This document shows positions 53,358 through 61,896 of a stretch of 64,000 nucleotides of DNA, one piece after another; the stretch's first letter is position 1, and the number at the start of each line of letters is the position of its first letter. This DNA is from Flavobacteriales bacterium (lineage in GTDB: Bacteria; Bacteroidota; Bacteroidia; Flavobacteriales_F; PHOS-HE28): positions 2,232,001-2,296,000 of the forward strand of contig JADJQW010000002.1 in NCBI GenBank assembly GCA_016712535.1, given 5' to 3'. Under the pieces are notes generated by a model. That model saw only the letters and a list, made by a program, of their open reading frames with translations. It ran no database searches and was not told where the DNA came from. A program made the translations under genes and the position numbers.

Positions 53358-53813
53358 ATGGTTCACTGGAAACTGCTTCCCGCGATCGCAGCCTTCGCGG
53401 TCATTCCGAACAACGGTTTCGGGCAGTCCGACGGCATCGCCAAGCTCAACGAGCTATTCGGCGGGAGCGTGGTCTTGAAGCTGGATAAGCGCCTGCAACT
53501 CGTGATCGACTTGTACGACGCTAATTCGCGGATCCGGCAGGATGTGGCGCCCTTGGCGAGCATTGACCCGGAGCGCCTCCATTATTCCATGGAAGAGGAT
53601 GCCGTGATCCTCGAATGCCGTGAGGGTCATGACCGATGCTTCACGAAAGAGCTCTTCAAGCTCAATTCCGTGCGCCTGACAGGCCGATGCAACCTGCCCC
53701 GACCACCGCTGGACGATGGGGCCGCGGCCACCTTGGATGCACTGCGCGCACTGCTAGCGGCGCATTCCGCCACAGCCTTGGAAACCCCAATGCGCGGAGA
53801 GCGTAAGAACTGA
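53358..53813 (+). CDS. small secreted protein, unknown function
   Basis: 151 residues from ATG 53358, with a signal peptide (HWKLLPAIAAFAVIPNNGFGQ). The mature part has FGGSVVLKLDKRLQLVIDLYD, LHYSMEEDAVILECREGHDRC and CFTKELFKLNSVRLTGRC. The Cys pairs suggest disulfides. No family was recognised. It is divergent from the coiled-coil protein, only 45 bp apart, and followed 16 bp later by a TPR protein. Confidence 0.6.
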   Translation: MVHWKLLPAIAAFAVIPNNGFGQSDGIAKLNELFGGSVVLKLDKRLQLVIDLYDANSRIRQDVAPLASIDPERLHYSMEEDAVILECREGHDRCFTKELFKLNSVRLTGRCNLPRPPLDDGAAATLDALRALLAAHSATALETPMRGERKN

Positions 53814-53829
53814 CGTTTTCAACCGACCC

Positions 53830-54360
53830 ATGCGCCTATCAACACCCCTTGCCGCGATGCTGGTGGCCGCCAGCGCGCAAGGTCAATACCTCGCCGACAA
53901 CGGCAAGCCCGACCCGGCCGATGATTTCTACAAGGCCGGCGAAAAGGCCCATCGCGCAGGAGACCATATGATGGCCATCGCAGCGTACACTCAGGCCATC
54001 GCCATAGCACCGACGCATGTGAACGCGCACCTGCACCGCGGCTTCTGCCATAGCATCCTGAAGCAATACGCCGAGGCGGTCGCTGACTTCAGCACGGTGA
54101 TCGGCGAAAAGCCCGAGCACCCGCAAGCCTTCTTGAGCCGTGGCAGCGCACTGGCCAAGCTGGGGCGCCATGCTGAGGCCATCGCCGATTTCGACCGCGT
54201 GATCGCGATCGATGCGCGTAACGGCGAGGCCTTCAACAACCGCGGTTGGAGCCGCAAGGCGACTGGTGATCAGGACGGCGCCTGCAAGGATTGGAAAGCA
54301 AGCAAGCGAGCCGGCAACGCCGAAGCGCGCATCATCCTCGAGAACAACCGATGCAAATGA
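53830..54360 (+). CDS. secreted tetratricopeptide repeat protein
   Basis: 176 residues. After a short signal peptide (LSTPLAAMLVAASAQG) come three to four TPR units: KAGEKAHRAGDHMMAIAAYT, AHLHRGFCHSILKQYAEAVA, AFLSRGSALAKLGRHAEAIA and a C-terminal AFNNRGWSRKATGDQDGAC. Each shows the A/G-x-A/Y-x-x-L/A-G pattern. TPRs mediate protein-protein contacts, and a periplasmic scaffold role is likely. The stop overlaps the next gene's start (ATGCAAATGA). Confidence 0.8.
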   Translation: MRLSTPLAAMLVAASAQGQYLADNGKPDPADDFYKAGEKAHRAGDHMMAIAAYTQAIAIAPTHVNAHLHRGFCHSILKQYAEAVADFSTVIGEKPEHPQAFLSRGSALAKLGRHAEAIADFDRVIAIDARNGEAFNNRGWSRKATGDQDGACKDWKASKRAGNAEARIILENNRCK

Positions 54361-54761
54361 CCCGAACCCTTACACTCCTCGCCGCCTTCGCCTTGGCGCT
54401 CACGACCCAAGCGCAAGACCAGAGCTACTCCGACTGCCTGGTGAAGACCAGCAGCAAATGGGGCGCGCCATGCGACCATTGCTTCAGCTATATCGAAGGC
54501 TACAAGCGCGATTTCAGCGGCACCTATCAGCTCGACCTGAAGAACGCGTGCCGCGAGGTGATCGAAGTGAAGGTGGCCGTGCAAGAGAAGAACGGAACCT
54601 GGCGCACCTTCCCTGTGCGCGCGCTCGGACCCGAAGAGAGCCTGAACGCTTTTGCTTGCGAAGGCAGCGGCAAGTACCTCTATTGGGTGCGCCGCGCCAA
54701 TGACAGCGAGATCGTGCTTCCGACGGACCGCGAGATCATCACCGCCTACAACGGGCGCTGA
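54351..54761 (+). CDS. small secreted Cys-containing protein, unknown function
   Basis: 136 residues from ATG 54351 (ATG 54357 is equally possible and gives an exact ATGA overlap). Signal peptide TLTLLAAFALALTTQA. The mature part has SYSDCLVKTSSKWGAPCDHC, then LDLKNACREVIEVKVAVQEK and NAFACEGSGKYLYWVRRAND. Five cysteines imply disulfide bonds; DLKNACREVIEVKVAVQEK suggests a fibronectin-like strand order. No named family was recognised. It is translationally coupled to the TPR gene. Confidence 0.65.
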   Translation: MQMTRTLTLLAAFALALTTQAQDQSYSDCLVKTSSKWGAPCDHCFSYIEGYKRDFSGTYQLDLKNACREVIEVKVAVQEKNGTWRTFPVRALGPEESLNAFACEGSGKYLYWVRRANDSEIVLPTDREIITAYNGR

Positions 54762-54901
54762 GCACCCTGCTCCACTCGAAGGCCGATGGCGGCCCCATCG
54801 GCTCTCATCGTTCTCCACCCTGCCGTGTTGATGGGGAGCCATCCATCATGCGCTCAGCACGCGGCATTGGCATGCACTTTTGGCTCGAAGCCCTGCATGC
54901 C

Positions 54902-55294
54902 ATGCCCGCCAAACGTTTCCACATCGACCGCACCGAGCATTCACCCGAGATCGACCTCGACCTCGATAACGGCGTGATGGAATTCGTGGGCCGATCACTC
55001 CCCAACAATTCCGAGCAATTCTATTCCCGTGTCTATCGCTGGATCGAGGAATACCTGGAGCAGCCCAAGGAAGAGACCACGGTGAACATGCGGCTTGACT
55101 ACCTTGACACAAGCAGCAGCAAGCACCTCTACAACATCTTCCAGAAGCTCGACGCCGTGAACGAGCGCGGGCAGCACGTGCGGGTGAACTGGCATTTCGA
55201 GACCGGGGATGAGGAAATGGCCGAGACCGGGAAGGACTATGAGAGCCTCTTCCGCCTCGACTTCAACTTCGTGGAAGTGCAAGATCTCTTCTAA
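54902..55294 (+). CDS. SiaC-like DUF1987 protein
   Basis: 130 residues from ATG 54902, chosen because the family starts near the PAKRFHIDRTEHSPEIDLD block; earlier ATGs (54848, 54872) would add an unrelated stretch. The core has MEFVGRSLPNNSEQFYSRVY, WIEEYLEQPK and LDYLDTSSSKHLYNIFQKLD. SiaC in Pseudomonas is a regulator switched by phosphorylation through SiaA/SiaB and linked to c-di-GMP signalling; partner genes are not seen here. Confidence 0.75.
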   Translation: MPAKRFHIDRTEHSPEIDLDLDNGVMEFVGRSLPNNSEQFYSRVYRWIEEYLEQPKEETTVNMRLDYLDTSSSKHLYNIFQKLDAVNERGQHVRVNWHFETGDEEMAETGKDYESLFRLDFNFVEVQDLF

Positions 55295-55381
55295 CGAATC
55301 CTGAGCACCGGGCCCTGTTCAAAACTCGCCTGTTTTTCAACAGCAATAAGGCAAGGTCCGCCCTGTTCTTTGTCCGGCCGG

Positions 55382-55400
55382 AAACGTTGACCCAACGTTT
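55382..55400. promoter_or_regulatory. perfect inverted repeat upstream of the metal-dependent hydrolase gene
   Basis: AAACGTTG, ACC, CAACGTTT: an 8-bp dyad with a 3-nt spacer, ending 14 nt before ATG 55415. The position fits a repressor operator. No transcription factor gene is adjacent. Confidence 0.4.
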
Positions 55401-55414
55401 ACCGCCTGGATCGG

Positions 55415-56092
55415 ATGAAGCTCACCTATTATGGCCACTCCTGCATCGGCGTGAACAGCGCCGGGCACGATGTGCTCTTCGATCCCTTCATCACTGGTAA
55501 TCCGCTTGCTGGCAAAGTGAATGCTGAGCGCGTGCCGGCCACGGAGATCATGATCACGCACGGTCACGGTGATCACGTTGCCGATGCAGAAGCCATTGCC
55601 AAGCGGACGAATGCCACCCTTGTGAGCAACTATGAGATCGCCACTTGGTTCGAGAAGAAGGGTGTTGCCAAGACCGTTGGACTGAACATAGGAGGCAGCA
55701 CCGCGGTGGGGCCCTTCCGTGTGAAGTACACAACCGCATTGCACAGCAGCCAGTTGCCTGACGGCAGCTACGGCGGCAATCCAGGGGGCTTCGTGGTTAC
55801 TGGTCCTGAGGGTTCCTACCACCATGCCGGTGATACGGCCCTCACCATTGACATGCAATTGCTGAAGCCTTTCAACCTGCGCTTCGCCTGTCTGCCCATC
55901 GGCGACCATTTCACCATGGGTGTGCAGGATGCCATTGCGGCGGCCCAACTCATGGGCGTGAGCAAGGTGGTAGGCATCCACTATAACACCTTCCCTCCCA
56001 TCACCATCGATACGAAAGCGGCCATTGAGGCCTTCGCCCTATCGAAGATCACCCTCCTGCTTCCTGCCATCGGAGAGACCATCGAAATCTGA
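55415..56092 (+). CDS. UPF0173 metal-dependent hydrolase (MBL fold)
   Basis: 225 residues, normal for the family. MKLTYYGHSCIGVN starts the fold. The metal motif is THGHGDHV (H49, H51, D53, H54), with HHAGDTALTIDM, LPIGDHFTMG and GIHYNTFPPI as later ligands. Substrates are unknown. An inverted repeat lies just upstream. It is followed by parA after 47 bp and may share its transcript. Confidence 0.9.
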   Translation: MKLTYYGHSCIGVNSAGHDVLFDPFITGNPLAGKVNAERVPATEIMITHGHGDHVADAEAIAKRTNATLVSNYEIATWFEKKGVAKTVGLNIGGSTAVGPFRVKYTTALHSSQLPDGSYGGNPGGFVVTGPEGSYHHAGDTALTIDMQLLKPFNLRFACLPIGDHFTMGVQDAIAAAQLMGVSKVVGIHYNTFPPITIDTKAAIEAFALSKITLLLPAIGETIEI

Positions 56093-56139
56093 ACTCGCAC
56101 GGGCAGGGCATTCCCGGCCCAACAACAAAAATCAGCAAC

Positions 56140-56955
56140 ATGGCCAAGATCATCTCCATCGTGAACCAGAAAGGCGGCGTAGGCAAGACCACCACTGCCA
56201 TCAACCTGGCCGCGAGCCTGGGCGCATTAGAGCGGCGCACCCTGCTCGTGGATGCCGATCCACAGGCCAACGCCACCAGCGGGACCGGGCACGATCCTCG
56301 GCAAGTGAAAGCCAGCATCTACGAGTGCATCATTAACGGCACGCCGGCCCAGCAAGTGATCGTGGGCACCGATAATCCCGGACTCGACCTGCTGCCGGGC
56401 CACATTGACCTGGTGGGCGCGGAGATCGAGATGATCGATATGCCTGAACGTGAGCATCAGATGAAGAAAGTGCTGGAACCATTGCGTGACAGCTACGACT
56501 TCATCATCATCGATTGCTCGCCCTCCTTGGGACTGGTCACCGTGAACAGCCTCACCTGCTCCGACAGCGTGATCGTGCCCGTGCAGTGCGAATACTTCGC
56601 GCTTGAGGGCCTGGGCAAGCTGCTCAACACCATCAAGATCGTGCAGCAGCGGCTCAACCCGGAGCTGATGATCGAGGGCATGCTGCTCACCATGTACGAC
56701 AGCCGTCTGCGCCTTGCCAACCAAGTGGTGGAAGAGGTGAAGACCCACTTCCAGCAATTGGTGTTCGATACCGTGATCCACCGCAACGTGGCTCTGGGCG
56801 AAGCGCCGAGCCATGGCAAGAGCATCATCATGCACGATGCCAGCAGCAAGGGCGCCACCAATTACCTGAACCTGGCCCGCGAGATCCTGCAGAAGAACAG
56901 CCTTACGCGCATACCGGAAGCCGAGCGCATGATGGCCGCTGGGACCATTGACTGA
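56140..56955 (+). CDS. parA: chromosome-partitioning ATPase ParA (Soj)
   Basis: 271 residues. Deviant Walker A KGGVGKTT (residues 11-18, with the N-terminal signature Lys), LLVDADPQANATSG (Walker A') and FIIIDCSPSLG (Walker B). It binds DNA in the ATP form and moves ParB-parS complexes during chromosome segregation. ParB follows 43 bp downstream. The chromosomal type is favoured because housekeeping genes surround it and no plasmid features are visible. Confidence 0.96.
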   Translation: MAKIISIVNQKGGVGKTTTAINLAASLGALERRTLLVDADPQANATSGTGHDPRQVKASIYECIINGTPAQQVIVGTDNPGLDLLPGHIDLVGAEIEMIDMPEREHQMKKVLEPLRDSYDFIIIDCSPSLGLVTVNSLTCSDSVIVPVQCEYFALEGLGKLLNTIKIVQQRLNPELMIEGMLLTMYDSRLRLANQVVEEVKTHFQQLVFDTVIHRNVALGEAPSHGKSIIMHDASSKGATNYLNLAREILQKNSLTRIPEAERMMAAGTID

Positions 56956-56998
56956 CGCCTTCATCTGTTTCAGCGCACCTCAAGCATTACCAGCGAAC

Positions 56999-57877
56999 AT
57001 GATCAAGAAGAAAGGGCTTGGACGAGGATTGAGCGCACTGCTCGATGAGCCAGCCGCCGACATCACGGCGCGCGATGCCTCAGCGCACCGGCCCATGGGC
57101 GGCACCACGATGCTCCCGGTATCGCAGATCGAGCCCAACCCCTTCCAGCCACGCGCGCATTTCGGCGAAGAGGCCCTGGCCGATCTGGCGCAGAGCATCC
57201 GCGAATTGGGGGTGATCCAGCCGGTGACCGTGCGCAAGGTGGGCTATGAGCGCTTCCAGCTCATCAGTGGCGAACGTCGCTTCCGCGCCTCGCAACTGGC
57301 CGGACTCGCTGAGGTGCCTGCTTATGTGCGCGTGGCCAACGACGAGGCCATGCTCGAGATGGCCCTGGTGGAGAACATCCAGCGCGAGGAACTCGACCCC
57401 ATCGAAGTGGCCGTGAGCTTCCAGCGTCTGATCGATGAGGTGAGCCTGACCCAAGAGAAGCTCAGCGAGAAGGTGGGCAAGGACCGTGCGACCGTCAGCA
57501 ATTACCTGCGCCTGCTGAAGCTGCAGCCCGAAGTGCAATTGGGCCTTCGCAACCGCAGCATCGGCATGGGCCATGCGCGGGCGCTGATCACCATCGGAGA
57601 TCCCGGCCGACAGGTGGCGCTCTTCCACAAGATCGTGGAGAGCCAATTGAGCGTGCGGCAGGTGGAGGACCTGGCCCGGAACCTCACGCCCGTGCCGGGG
57701 ATCAAGCGTCCGGCAACTGCATCGAAAGCACGCTACGACAAGGAACTGAGCGCGTTGCTCACCGATCAGCTCGGAAGCCGTGTTACCGTGAAGGTGGATA
57801 TGAACGGAAGGGGCACCATCGAGATCGGCTTCAAGAGCCAGCAGGAGCTGGATAGGCTGAAGAAGGTGCTGGGGTGA
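56999..57877 (+). CDS. parB: chromosome-partitioning protein ParB (Spo0J)
   Basis: 292 residues from ATG 56999 (KKKGLGRGLSALLDEP start). The CTP-binding ParB/Srx domain contains LPVSQIEPNPFQPR and ISGERRFRASQLAGL, followed by the helix-turn-helix region (TQEKLSEKVGKDRATVSNYL, MGHARALI) and a C-terminal dimerisation helix. It loads at parS and works with ParA. I did not find a convincing parS in this window. It is followed 21 bp later by the DUF5683 gene. Confidence 0.96.
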   Translation: MIKKKGLGRGLSALLDEPAADITARDASAHRPMGGTTMLPVSQIEPNPFQPRAHFGEEALADLAQSIRELGVIQPVTVRKVGYERFQLISGERRFRASQLAGLAEVPAYVRVANDEAMLEMALVENIQREELDPIEVAVSFQRLIDEVSLTQEKLSEKVGKDRATVSNYLRLLKLQPEVQLGLRNRSIGMGHARALITIGDPGRQVALFHKIVESQLSVRQVEDLARNLTPVPGIKRPATASKARYDKELSALLTDQLGSRVTVKVDMNGRGTIEIGFKSQQELDRLKKVLG

Positions 57878-57886
57878 ACGAAGCCT

Positions 57887-57894
57887 CACCTTTG
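57887..57894 (+). promoter_or_regulatory. -7-like box 4 nt before DUF5683 GTG
   Basis: CACCTTTG, then CACC, then GTG 57899. Core TTTG and the 4-nt gap are shared with ruvX and dapD. Confidence 0.35.
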
Positions 57895-57898
57895 CACC

Positions 57899-58429
57899 GT
57901 GAATCGTCATTTCGCCATTCTGCTCGCTTTCGTGGTCGCCAGCGCATCATCGGCGCAATCCGACACACTTTCCTGGCGCCAACGCCACTCCCCGCGCAAA
58001 GCCAGCATCCTCAGCATTGTGGCTCCGGGGGCCGGGCAGATCTATAACCGCAAGTACTGGAAGGCCCCGATCGCTTGGGCCGGGCTGGGCACGTGCGTGT
58101 ATTTCATCCAGGAGAACACCCGAGAGTACCGCCGCTACAAGGATGCCTACATCGCGATCGTGGATGGCGACCCCGCCACCACCGACGAATTCAATGGCCG
58201 CTTCAGCTCCAGCCAGGTGCTGGAGGTGACCGATACCTACCGCCGCTGGCGCGACCTAAGCTACATCGCCTTCGGGGCGGTCTATCTGCTCAATGTGGTG
58301 GACGCGAGCGTTGACGCCCACTTCGTGCGTTTCGATGTGGGGCGCGACTTAAGTGCAGGCTTAGGGCCATCGTTGAGCACTGCGGCGATTGGCGCACCGG
58401 GCTTCAGCCTATCATTGGCACTGCGCTGA
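57899..58429 (+). CDS. DUF5683 membrane protein
   Basis: 176 residues starting at GTG 57899. Signal-like N-terminus (FAILLAFVVASASSAQ), then the DUF5683 pattern: PRKASILSIVAPGAGQIYNR, KYWKAPIAWAGLGTCVYFI, and a second hydrophobic helix LSYIAFGAVYLLNVVDASVD. Members occur in Bacteroidota between parB and dapB, as here; the role is unknown. Several later residues (GAPGFSLSLALR) look like a terminal strand. Confidence 0.88.
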   Translation: MNRHFAILLAFVVASASSAQSDTLSWRQRHSPRKASILSIVAPGAGQIYNRKYWKAPIAWAGLGTCVYFIQENTREYRRYKDAYIAIVDGDPATTDEFNGRFSSSQVLEVTDTYRRWRDLSYIAFGAVYLLNVVDASVDAHFVRFDVGRDLSAGLGPSLSTAAIGAPGFSLSLALR

Positions 58430-58451
58430 GGCGCATTGCCGTTCACACTTG

Positions 58452-58486
58452 TTTGCCACCGCCTCTGAGGCAGCCGGTTACCTTCG
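58452..58486 (+). promoter_or_regulatory. -33/-7 promoter pair for dapB
   Basis: TTTG at 58452-58455 and TACCTTCG (one mismatch to TAnnTTTG) at 58479-58486, with a 23-nt spacer; ATG 58496 follows 9 nt later. It is the clearest pair with both elements. Confidence 0.45.
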
Positions 58487-58495
58487 GCGCCCAGC

Positions 58496-59260
58496 ATGCG
58501 CATCGCACTCTACGGCTACGGGAAAATGGGCAAGGCCATTGAGGCCGCTCTCCATGCGCGTGGGCATGAAGTGGTGCTGCGCGTGACCAAGGCGAATGCC
58601 GGCGCAGCGCCGAGCGGTGCCGATGTGGCCATCGAGTTCAGCAAGCCCGAGCAAGCGTTGGCCAATATGCGGCTGTGCATGGAGATGGGCGTGCCCGTGG
58701 TCGTGGGCACCACAGGCTGGTACGACAAGCTCCCCGAGGTGCGCCGCCTCGTGGATGAATACAAAGGCTCCTTGCTCTGGGCCAGCAACTTCAGCGTCGG
58801 CGTCAACCTCTTCTTCCGCGTTAACCGGCAGCTGGCCGCGCTCATGGATAAGGTGCCGGCCTACGCCGCCCGAATCGACGAGGTGCATCATGCCCACAAG
58901 CTCGATGCGCCCAGCGGCACGGCTATCACCCTCGCCAACGATATCGACCTGCGCGCGCAACGTTACGCTGGCTGGGAACTCGTTGGTAGTCGTGGTCACG
59001 TCGACCCTGCCTTGCCGAACGGCCAGCTGAGCGAAGCGGTCTCGCCAGCCCCGGTCCCCATTTCGAGCGAGCGAACGGGCGAAGTCCCCGGCAAGCATAG
59101 CGTCACCTGGTCCAGCGCGAACGACCGCATCACCATCACGCACGAGGCTTTCAATCGTAGCGGATTCGCTACAGGCGCGGTGATCGCGGCTGAATGGCTC
59201 CTGAACCGCAAAGGGCTCTTCACCATGGACGATGTGCTGGACATGAATCAACGATCGTGA
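58496..59260 (+). CDS. dapB: 4-hydroxy-tetrahydrodipicolinate reductase
   Basis: 254 residues. NAD(P)-binding GYGKMGKA (residues 7-14), VVVGTTGWYD, SNFSVGVNLFF and the catalytic EVHHAHKLDAPSGTA with H131/H132 and K135. It reduces the dihydrodipicolinate precursor in lysine/diaminopimelate synthesis, the pathway also served by dapD at 32.1 kb. The position between DUF5683 and lepB is typical of Bacteroidota. The second SPGTA-like loop DAPSGT is intact. Confidence 0.96.
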   Translation: MRIALYGYGKMGKAIEAALHARGHEVVLRVTKANAGAAPSGADVAIEFSKPEQALANMRLCMEMGVPVVVGTTGWYDKLPEVRRLVDEYKGSLLWASNFSVGVNLFFRVNRQLAALMDKVPAYAARIDEVHHAHKLDAPSGTAITLANDIDLRAQRYAGWELVGSRGHVDPALPNGQLSEAVSPAPVPISSERTGEVPGKHSVTWSSANDRITITHEAFNRSGFATGAVIAAEWLLNRKGLFTMDDVLDMNQRS

Positions 59261-59348
59261 ACCGGCAGTGCCGACCCTGAAGCCGACGCTCCAAGCTGCA
59301 ACCTGCAACATCCCCCCGACCTAAGGGTCAAAATTCAACCTCCCAACC

Positions 59349-60929
59349 TTGCTCCCCTACATCTTCCTCTACGCCTACTTCGCTGTGCTCATGGCCAGCC
59401 TATGGAAGCTCTTCCAGAAGGCCGGCAAGCCCGCATGGGCCGGATTCGTCCCCGTGTACAACATCCTTGTGTGGCTGAAGATCACCGGCAAGCCTTGGTG
59501 GTGGATCGTGCTCTTCATCGTGCCGGGCGTGAACCTGCTCATGTTCATCATCATGAATGTGAACATCTCCATCGTGCTCGGTCGCCGCAGCTACAAGGAG
59601 TACGTGCTCATGACCTTCCTGCCGTGGTGGAGGATCCCTGAGACCATCTTCTCGAAGGACACCTACATCGGCCCCATCCCGCCTGAGAAGCGCAAGCGCA
59701 ACCTCTTTGAGCAATGGGGCGATGCCATCCTGTTCGCCGTGATCGTGGCCACGGTCTTCCGCACCTACACCTTCGAGGCCTTCACCATCCCCACGCCGTC
59801 GATGGAGAAGAGCCTGCTGGTGGGCGACTACCTCTTCGTGAGCAAGCTCAGCTACGGCCCTCGGCTGCCCATGACCCCGCTCACCTTCCCCTTCACGCAC
59901 CACACCATGCCCCTCACCACGAGCACCCCATCGTTCGTGGATTGGTTCTCACAACCCTACCGCCGGCTACCCGGCCTTGGCAAGCCCGAGCGAGGCGATG
60001 CCGTGGTGTTCAATTTCCCCGAAGGCGATACCGTAGTGGCTAACGTGCAGAACCAGAGCTATTACCAGCTCGTGCGCGACATGGGCCGGAAGAAAGTGAG
60101 CGACCCGAACACCCGGATCATGAACCGTGTCGGTGACGATATCGTGAGCGTTCCCATGGGCGGCTTGCTCGTGCGCCCGATCGACAAGCGCGAGAACTAC
60201 ATCAAGCGCTGCGTGGCCGTGGCTGGCGATACGCTGGAGGTGCGCAGCGGATTCGTCTACGTGGATGGCGTGAAAGAGACCTGGCCCGAGCAAGCGCAGT
60301 TCAGCTACAACACAGCCTTCAAGGTGAACTATGGTGAGCGCACCCAGGCGATGATGAAGGAGCGCGACGACATCGGCATCGGGGACATGGGATCCTACTC
60401 ACTGCAGAACGGACAGCGCCCGGTGGCCGGCGAACCCGTGAACGTGGCGCTCACGAACGCGCAGGTGCGATCGCTCGAGGCCAACAACCCCTACTTCACC
60501 CAATTGGAGCGGCAAGACAATCCTCGCGGGACAGAGCGAGGAAGCAAGCTTCCCATCTTCCCCAATGACAAGCGCTTCGATTGGAGCGAGGACAACTTCG
60601 GTCCGTTGTGGATACCGGAGCAAGGCGCCACGGTGCAACTCTCCTTGGAGAACCTGCCGCTCTACCGCCGCATCATCGACGTCTATGAAGGCCATGACCT
60701 GGCGGTGGAAGGCGATCAGATCCTGATCGACGGACAGCCGGCAACCAGCTACACCTTCGCGCAGGACTACTATTGGCTCATGGGCGACAACCGGCACCGA
60801 AGCCAGGATAGCCGCTTCTGGGGCTTCGTGCCCTTCGACCACGTGGTGGGCAAGGCCGTGCTGGTATGGTTCACCAAGGATCCTGAGACCGGAATCCGGT
60901 GGAAGCGGATATTCTCAGGGGTTAAGTAG
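59349..60929 (+). CDS. lepB: signal peptidase I, long Bacteroidota type
   Basis: 526 residues, longer than most bacterial enzymes. The TTG start is chosen because it retains the first membrane helix (PYIFLYAYFAVLMASLW). Residues 1-100 form a DUF5684-like membrane region with three helices. The S26 domain has nucleophile S151 in TIPTPSMEKSLLVGD and general base K286 in KRENYIKRCVAVAGD, with a GDNRHRSQDSRFWGF box near the end. A large insertion separates the Ser and Lys motifs. It removes signal peptides at the inner membrane. A paralog follows after 29 bp. Confidence 0.93.
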   Translation: MLPYIFLYAYFAVLMASLWKLFQKAGKPAWAGFVPVYNILVWLKITGKPWWWIVLFIVPGVNLLMFIIMNVNISIVLGRRSYKEYVLMTFLPWWRIPETIFSKDTYIGPIPPEKRKRNLFEQWGDAILFAVIVATVFRTYTFEAFTIPTPSMEKSLLVGDYLFVSKLSYGPRLPMTPLTFPFTHHTMPLTTSTPSFVDWFSQPYRRLPGLGKPERGDAVVFNFPEGDTVVANVQNQSYYQLVRDMGRKKVSDPNTRIMNRVGDDIVSVPMGGLLVRPIDKRENYIKRCVAVAGDTLEVRSGFVYVDGVKETWPEQAQFSYNTAFKVNYGERTQAMMKERDDIGIGDMGSYSLQNGQRPVAGEPVNVALTNAQVRSLEANNPYFTQLERQDNPRGTERGSKLPIFPNDKRFDWSEDNFGPLWIPEQGATVQLSLENLPLYRRIIDVYEGHDLAVEGDQILIDGQPATSYTFAQDYYWLMGDNRHRSQDSRFWGFVPFDHVVGKAVLVWFTKDPETGIRWKRIFSGVK

Positions 60930-60958
60930 TCCGATCGCGGTATTGGACTGCAGGTCGA

Positions 60959-61861
60959 ATGCAAGGCAGGTTAAGGATTCGAGAAGTCCTGTCGAATGCG
61001 AAACGCAGCGGCTGGCTTCATGCCTTCGCCCTTGCCTTGGGCGTTCTATTCCTGCTCAATGCGCTCATCATTCGCTTCGTCACCGTGCGCAGCGCGAGCA
61101 TGTTCGCTACGCTGCGGCCTGGCGACCTGCTGCTGGTGCAACGCTGGACGACGTGGACAGGCATTCACCGCGGTGACATCGTGGTGTTCCGCGACCCGCT
61201 GAAGGATTCCGAGCCCCGGTGGCGAAGGCCCTTGATGGTGAAGCGTGTGGCCGGTACCCCTGGCGACATCCTTGAGCTTCGGAATGCCAGGCTCTTCGTG
61301 AATGGCACGCAAGCGGATCAGCCTGAGGGCATGACCTTGAGCCATCTGGTGCGCTTGCGTAGTGGCGTTGATGCGAGCGCATTGGCGCAGCGGCATGGCT
61401 TGCCTGACGCCCTCATCGTTCCAGGAAGGAGCAACCTGGAAACCGCGTTGAATGCGCCATTGGCCGATGCACTCGTGAAGGATGGATCGGTGGTGAGCGT
61501 CGCGCCCATGCGGCTCGATTCGGGCGGGAAACGGCACCTCTTCCCCTTCAGCCCGTTCTACCCGTGGAATGGCGATGACTATGGCCCCATCACCGTGCCC
61601 AAGCGCGGCGACAGGCTCAGGATCACCGTTGACAATCTGCCTCTCTATGATCGGCTCATCTCCGTTTACGAAGGGCACCGGTTGAGCAATAGCGGCAACG
61701 TGCTCCTGATTGATGGACAGCCGCTTACGACTTACGAAGTGGAGAAGGACTACTACTTCGTGCTGGGCGATAGCCGTCACTTCAGCGCCGATTCCCGCTA
61801 CTGGGGCTTCGTGCCGAATGACCATCTGATCGGACGGGCAGTACTGCTGCATCGAAGATGA
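60959..61861 (+). CDS. second signal peptidase I-like protein (paralog of upstream lepB)
   Basis: 300 residues. One membrane helix (FALALGVLFLLNALIIRFV), then S47 in VRSASMFATLRPGD and K95 in RRPLMVKRVAGTPGD as candidate catalytic dyad. The C-terminal third is closely parallel to the upstream enzyme: FPWNGDDYGPITVPKRGD, VDNLPLYDRLISVYEG, LGDSRHFSADSRYWGFVP. The N-terminal extra membrane region is absent. Both catalytic residues are present, so it is probably active with a distinct substrate set. Tandem duplication is the likely origin. Confidence 0.88.
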   Translation: MQGRLRIREVLSNAKRSGWLHAFALALGVLFLLNALIIRFVTVRSASMFATLRPGDLLLVQRWTTWTGIHRGDIVVFRDPLKDSEPRWRRPLMVKRVAGTPGDILELRNARLFVNGTQADQPEGMTLSHLVRLRSGVDASALAQRHGLPDALIVPGRSNLETALNAPLADALVKDGSVVSVAPMRLDSGGKRHLFPFSPFYPWNGDDYGPITVPKRGDRLRITVDNLPLYDRLISVYEGHRLSNSGNVLLIDGQPLTTYEVEKDYYFVLGDSRHFSADSRYWGFVPNDHLIGRAVLLHRR

Positions 61862-61896
61862 TCATCCTCGTGGCATGGCCTTTGGCTAAGGCGCCC

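Noticed and set aside
55319..55400. Replication-origin-like AT-richer patch before parA
   Set aside because: No cluster of DnaA boxes (TTATCCACA-like) could be found; only the single inverted repeat is supported.
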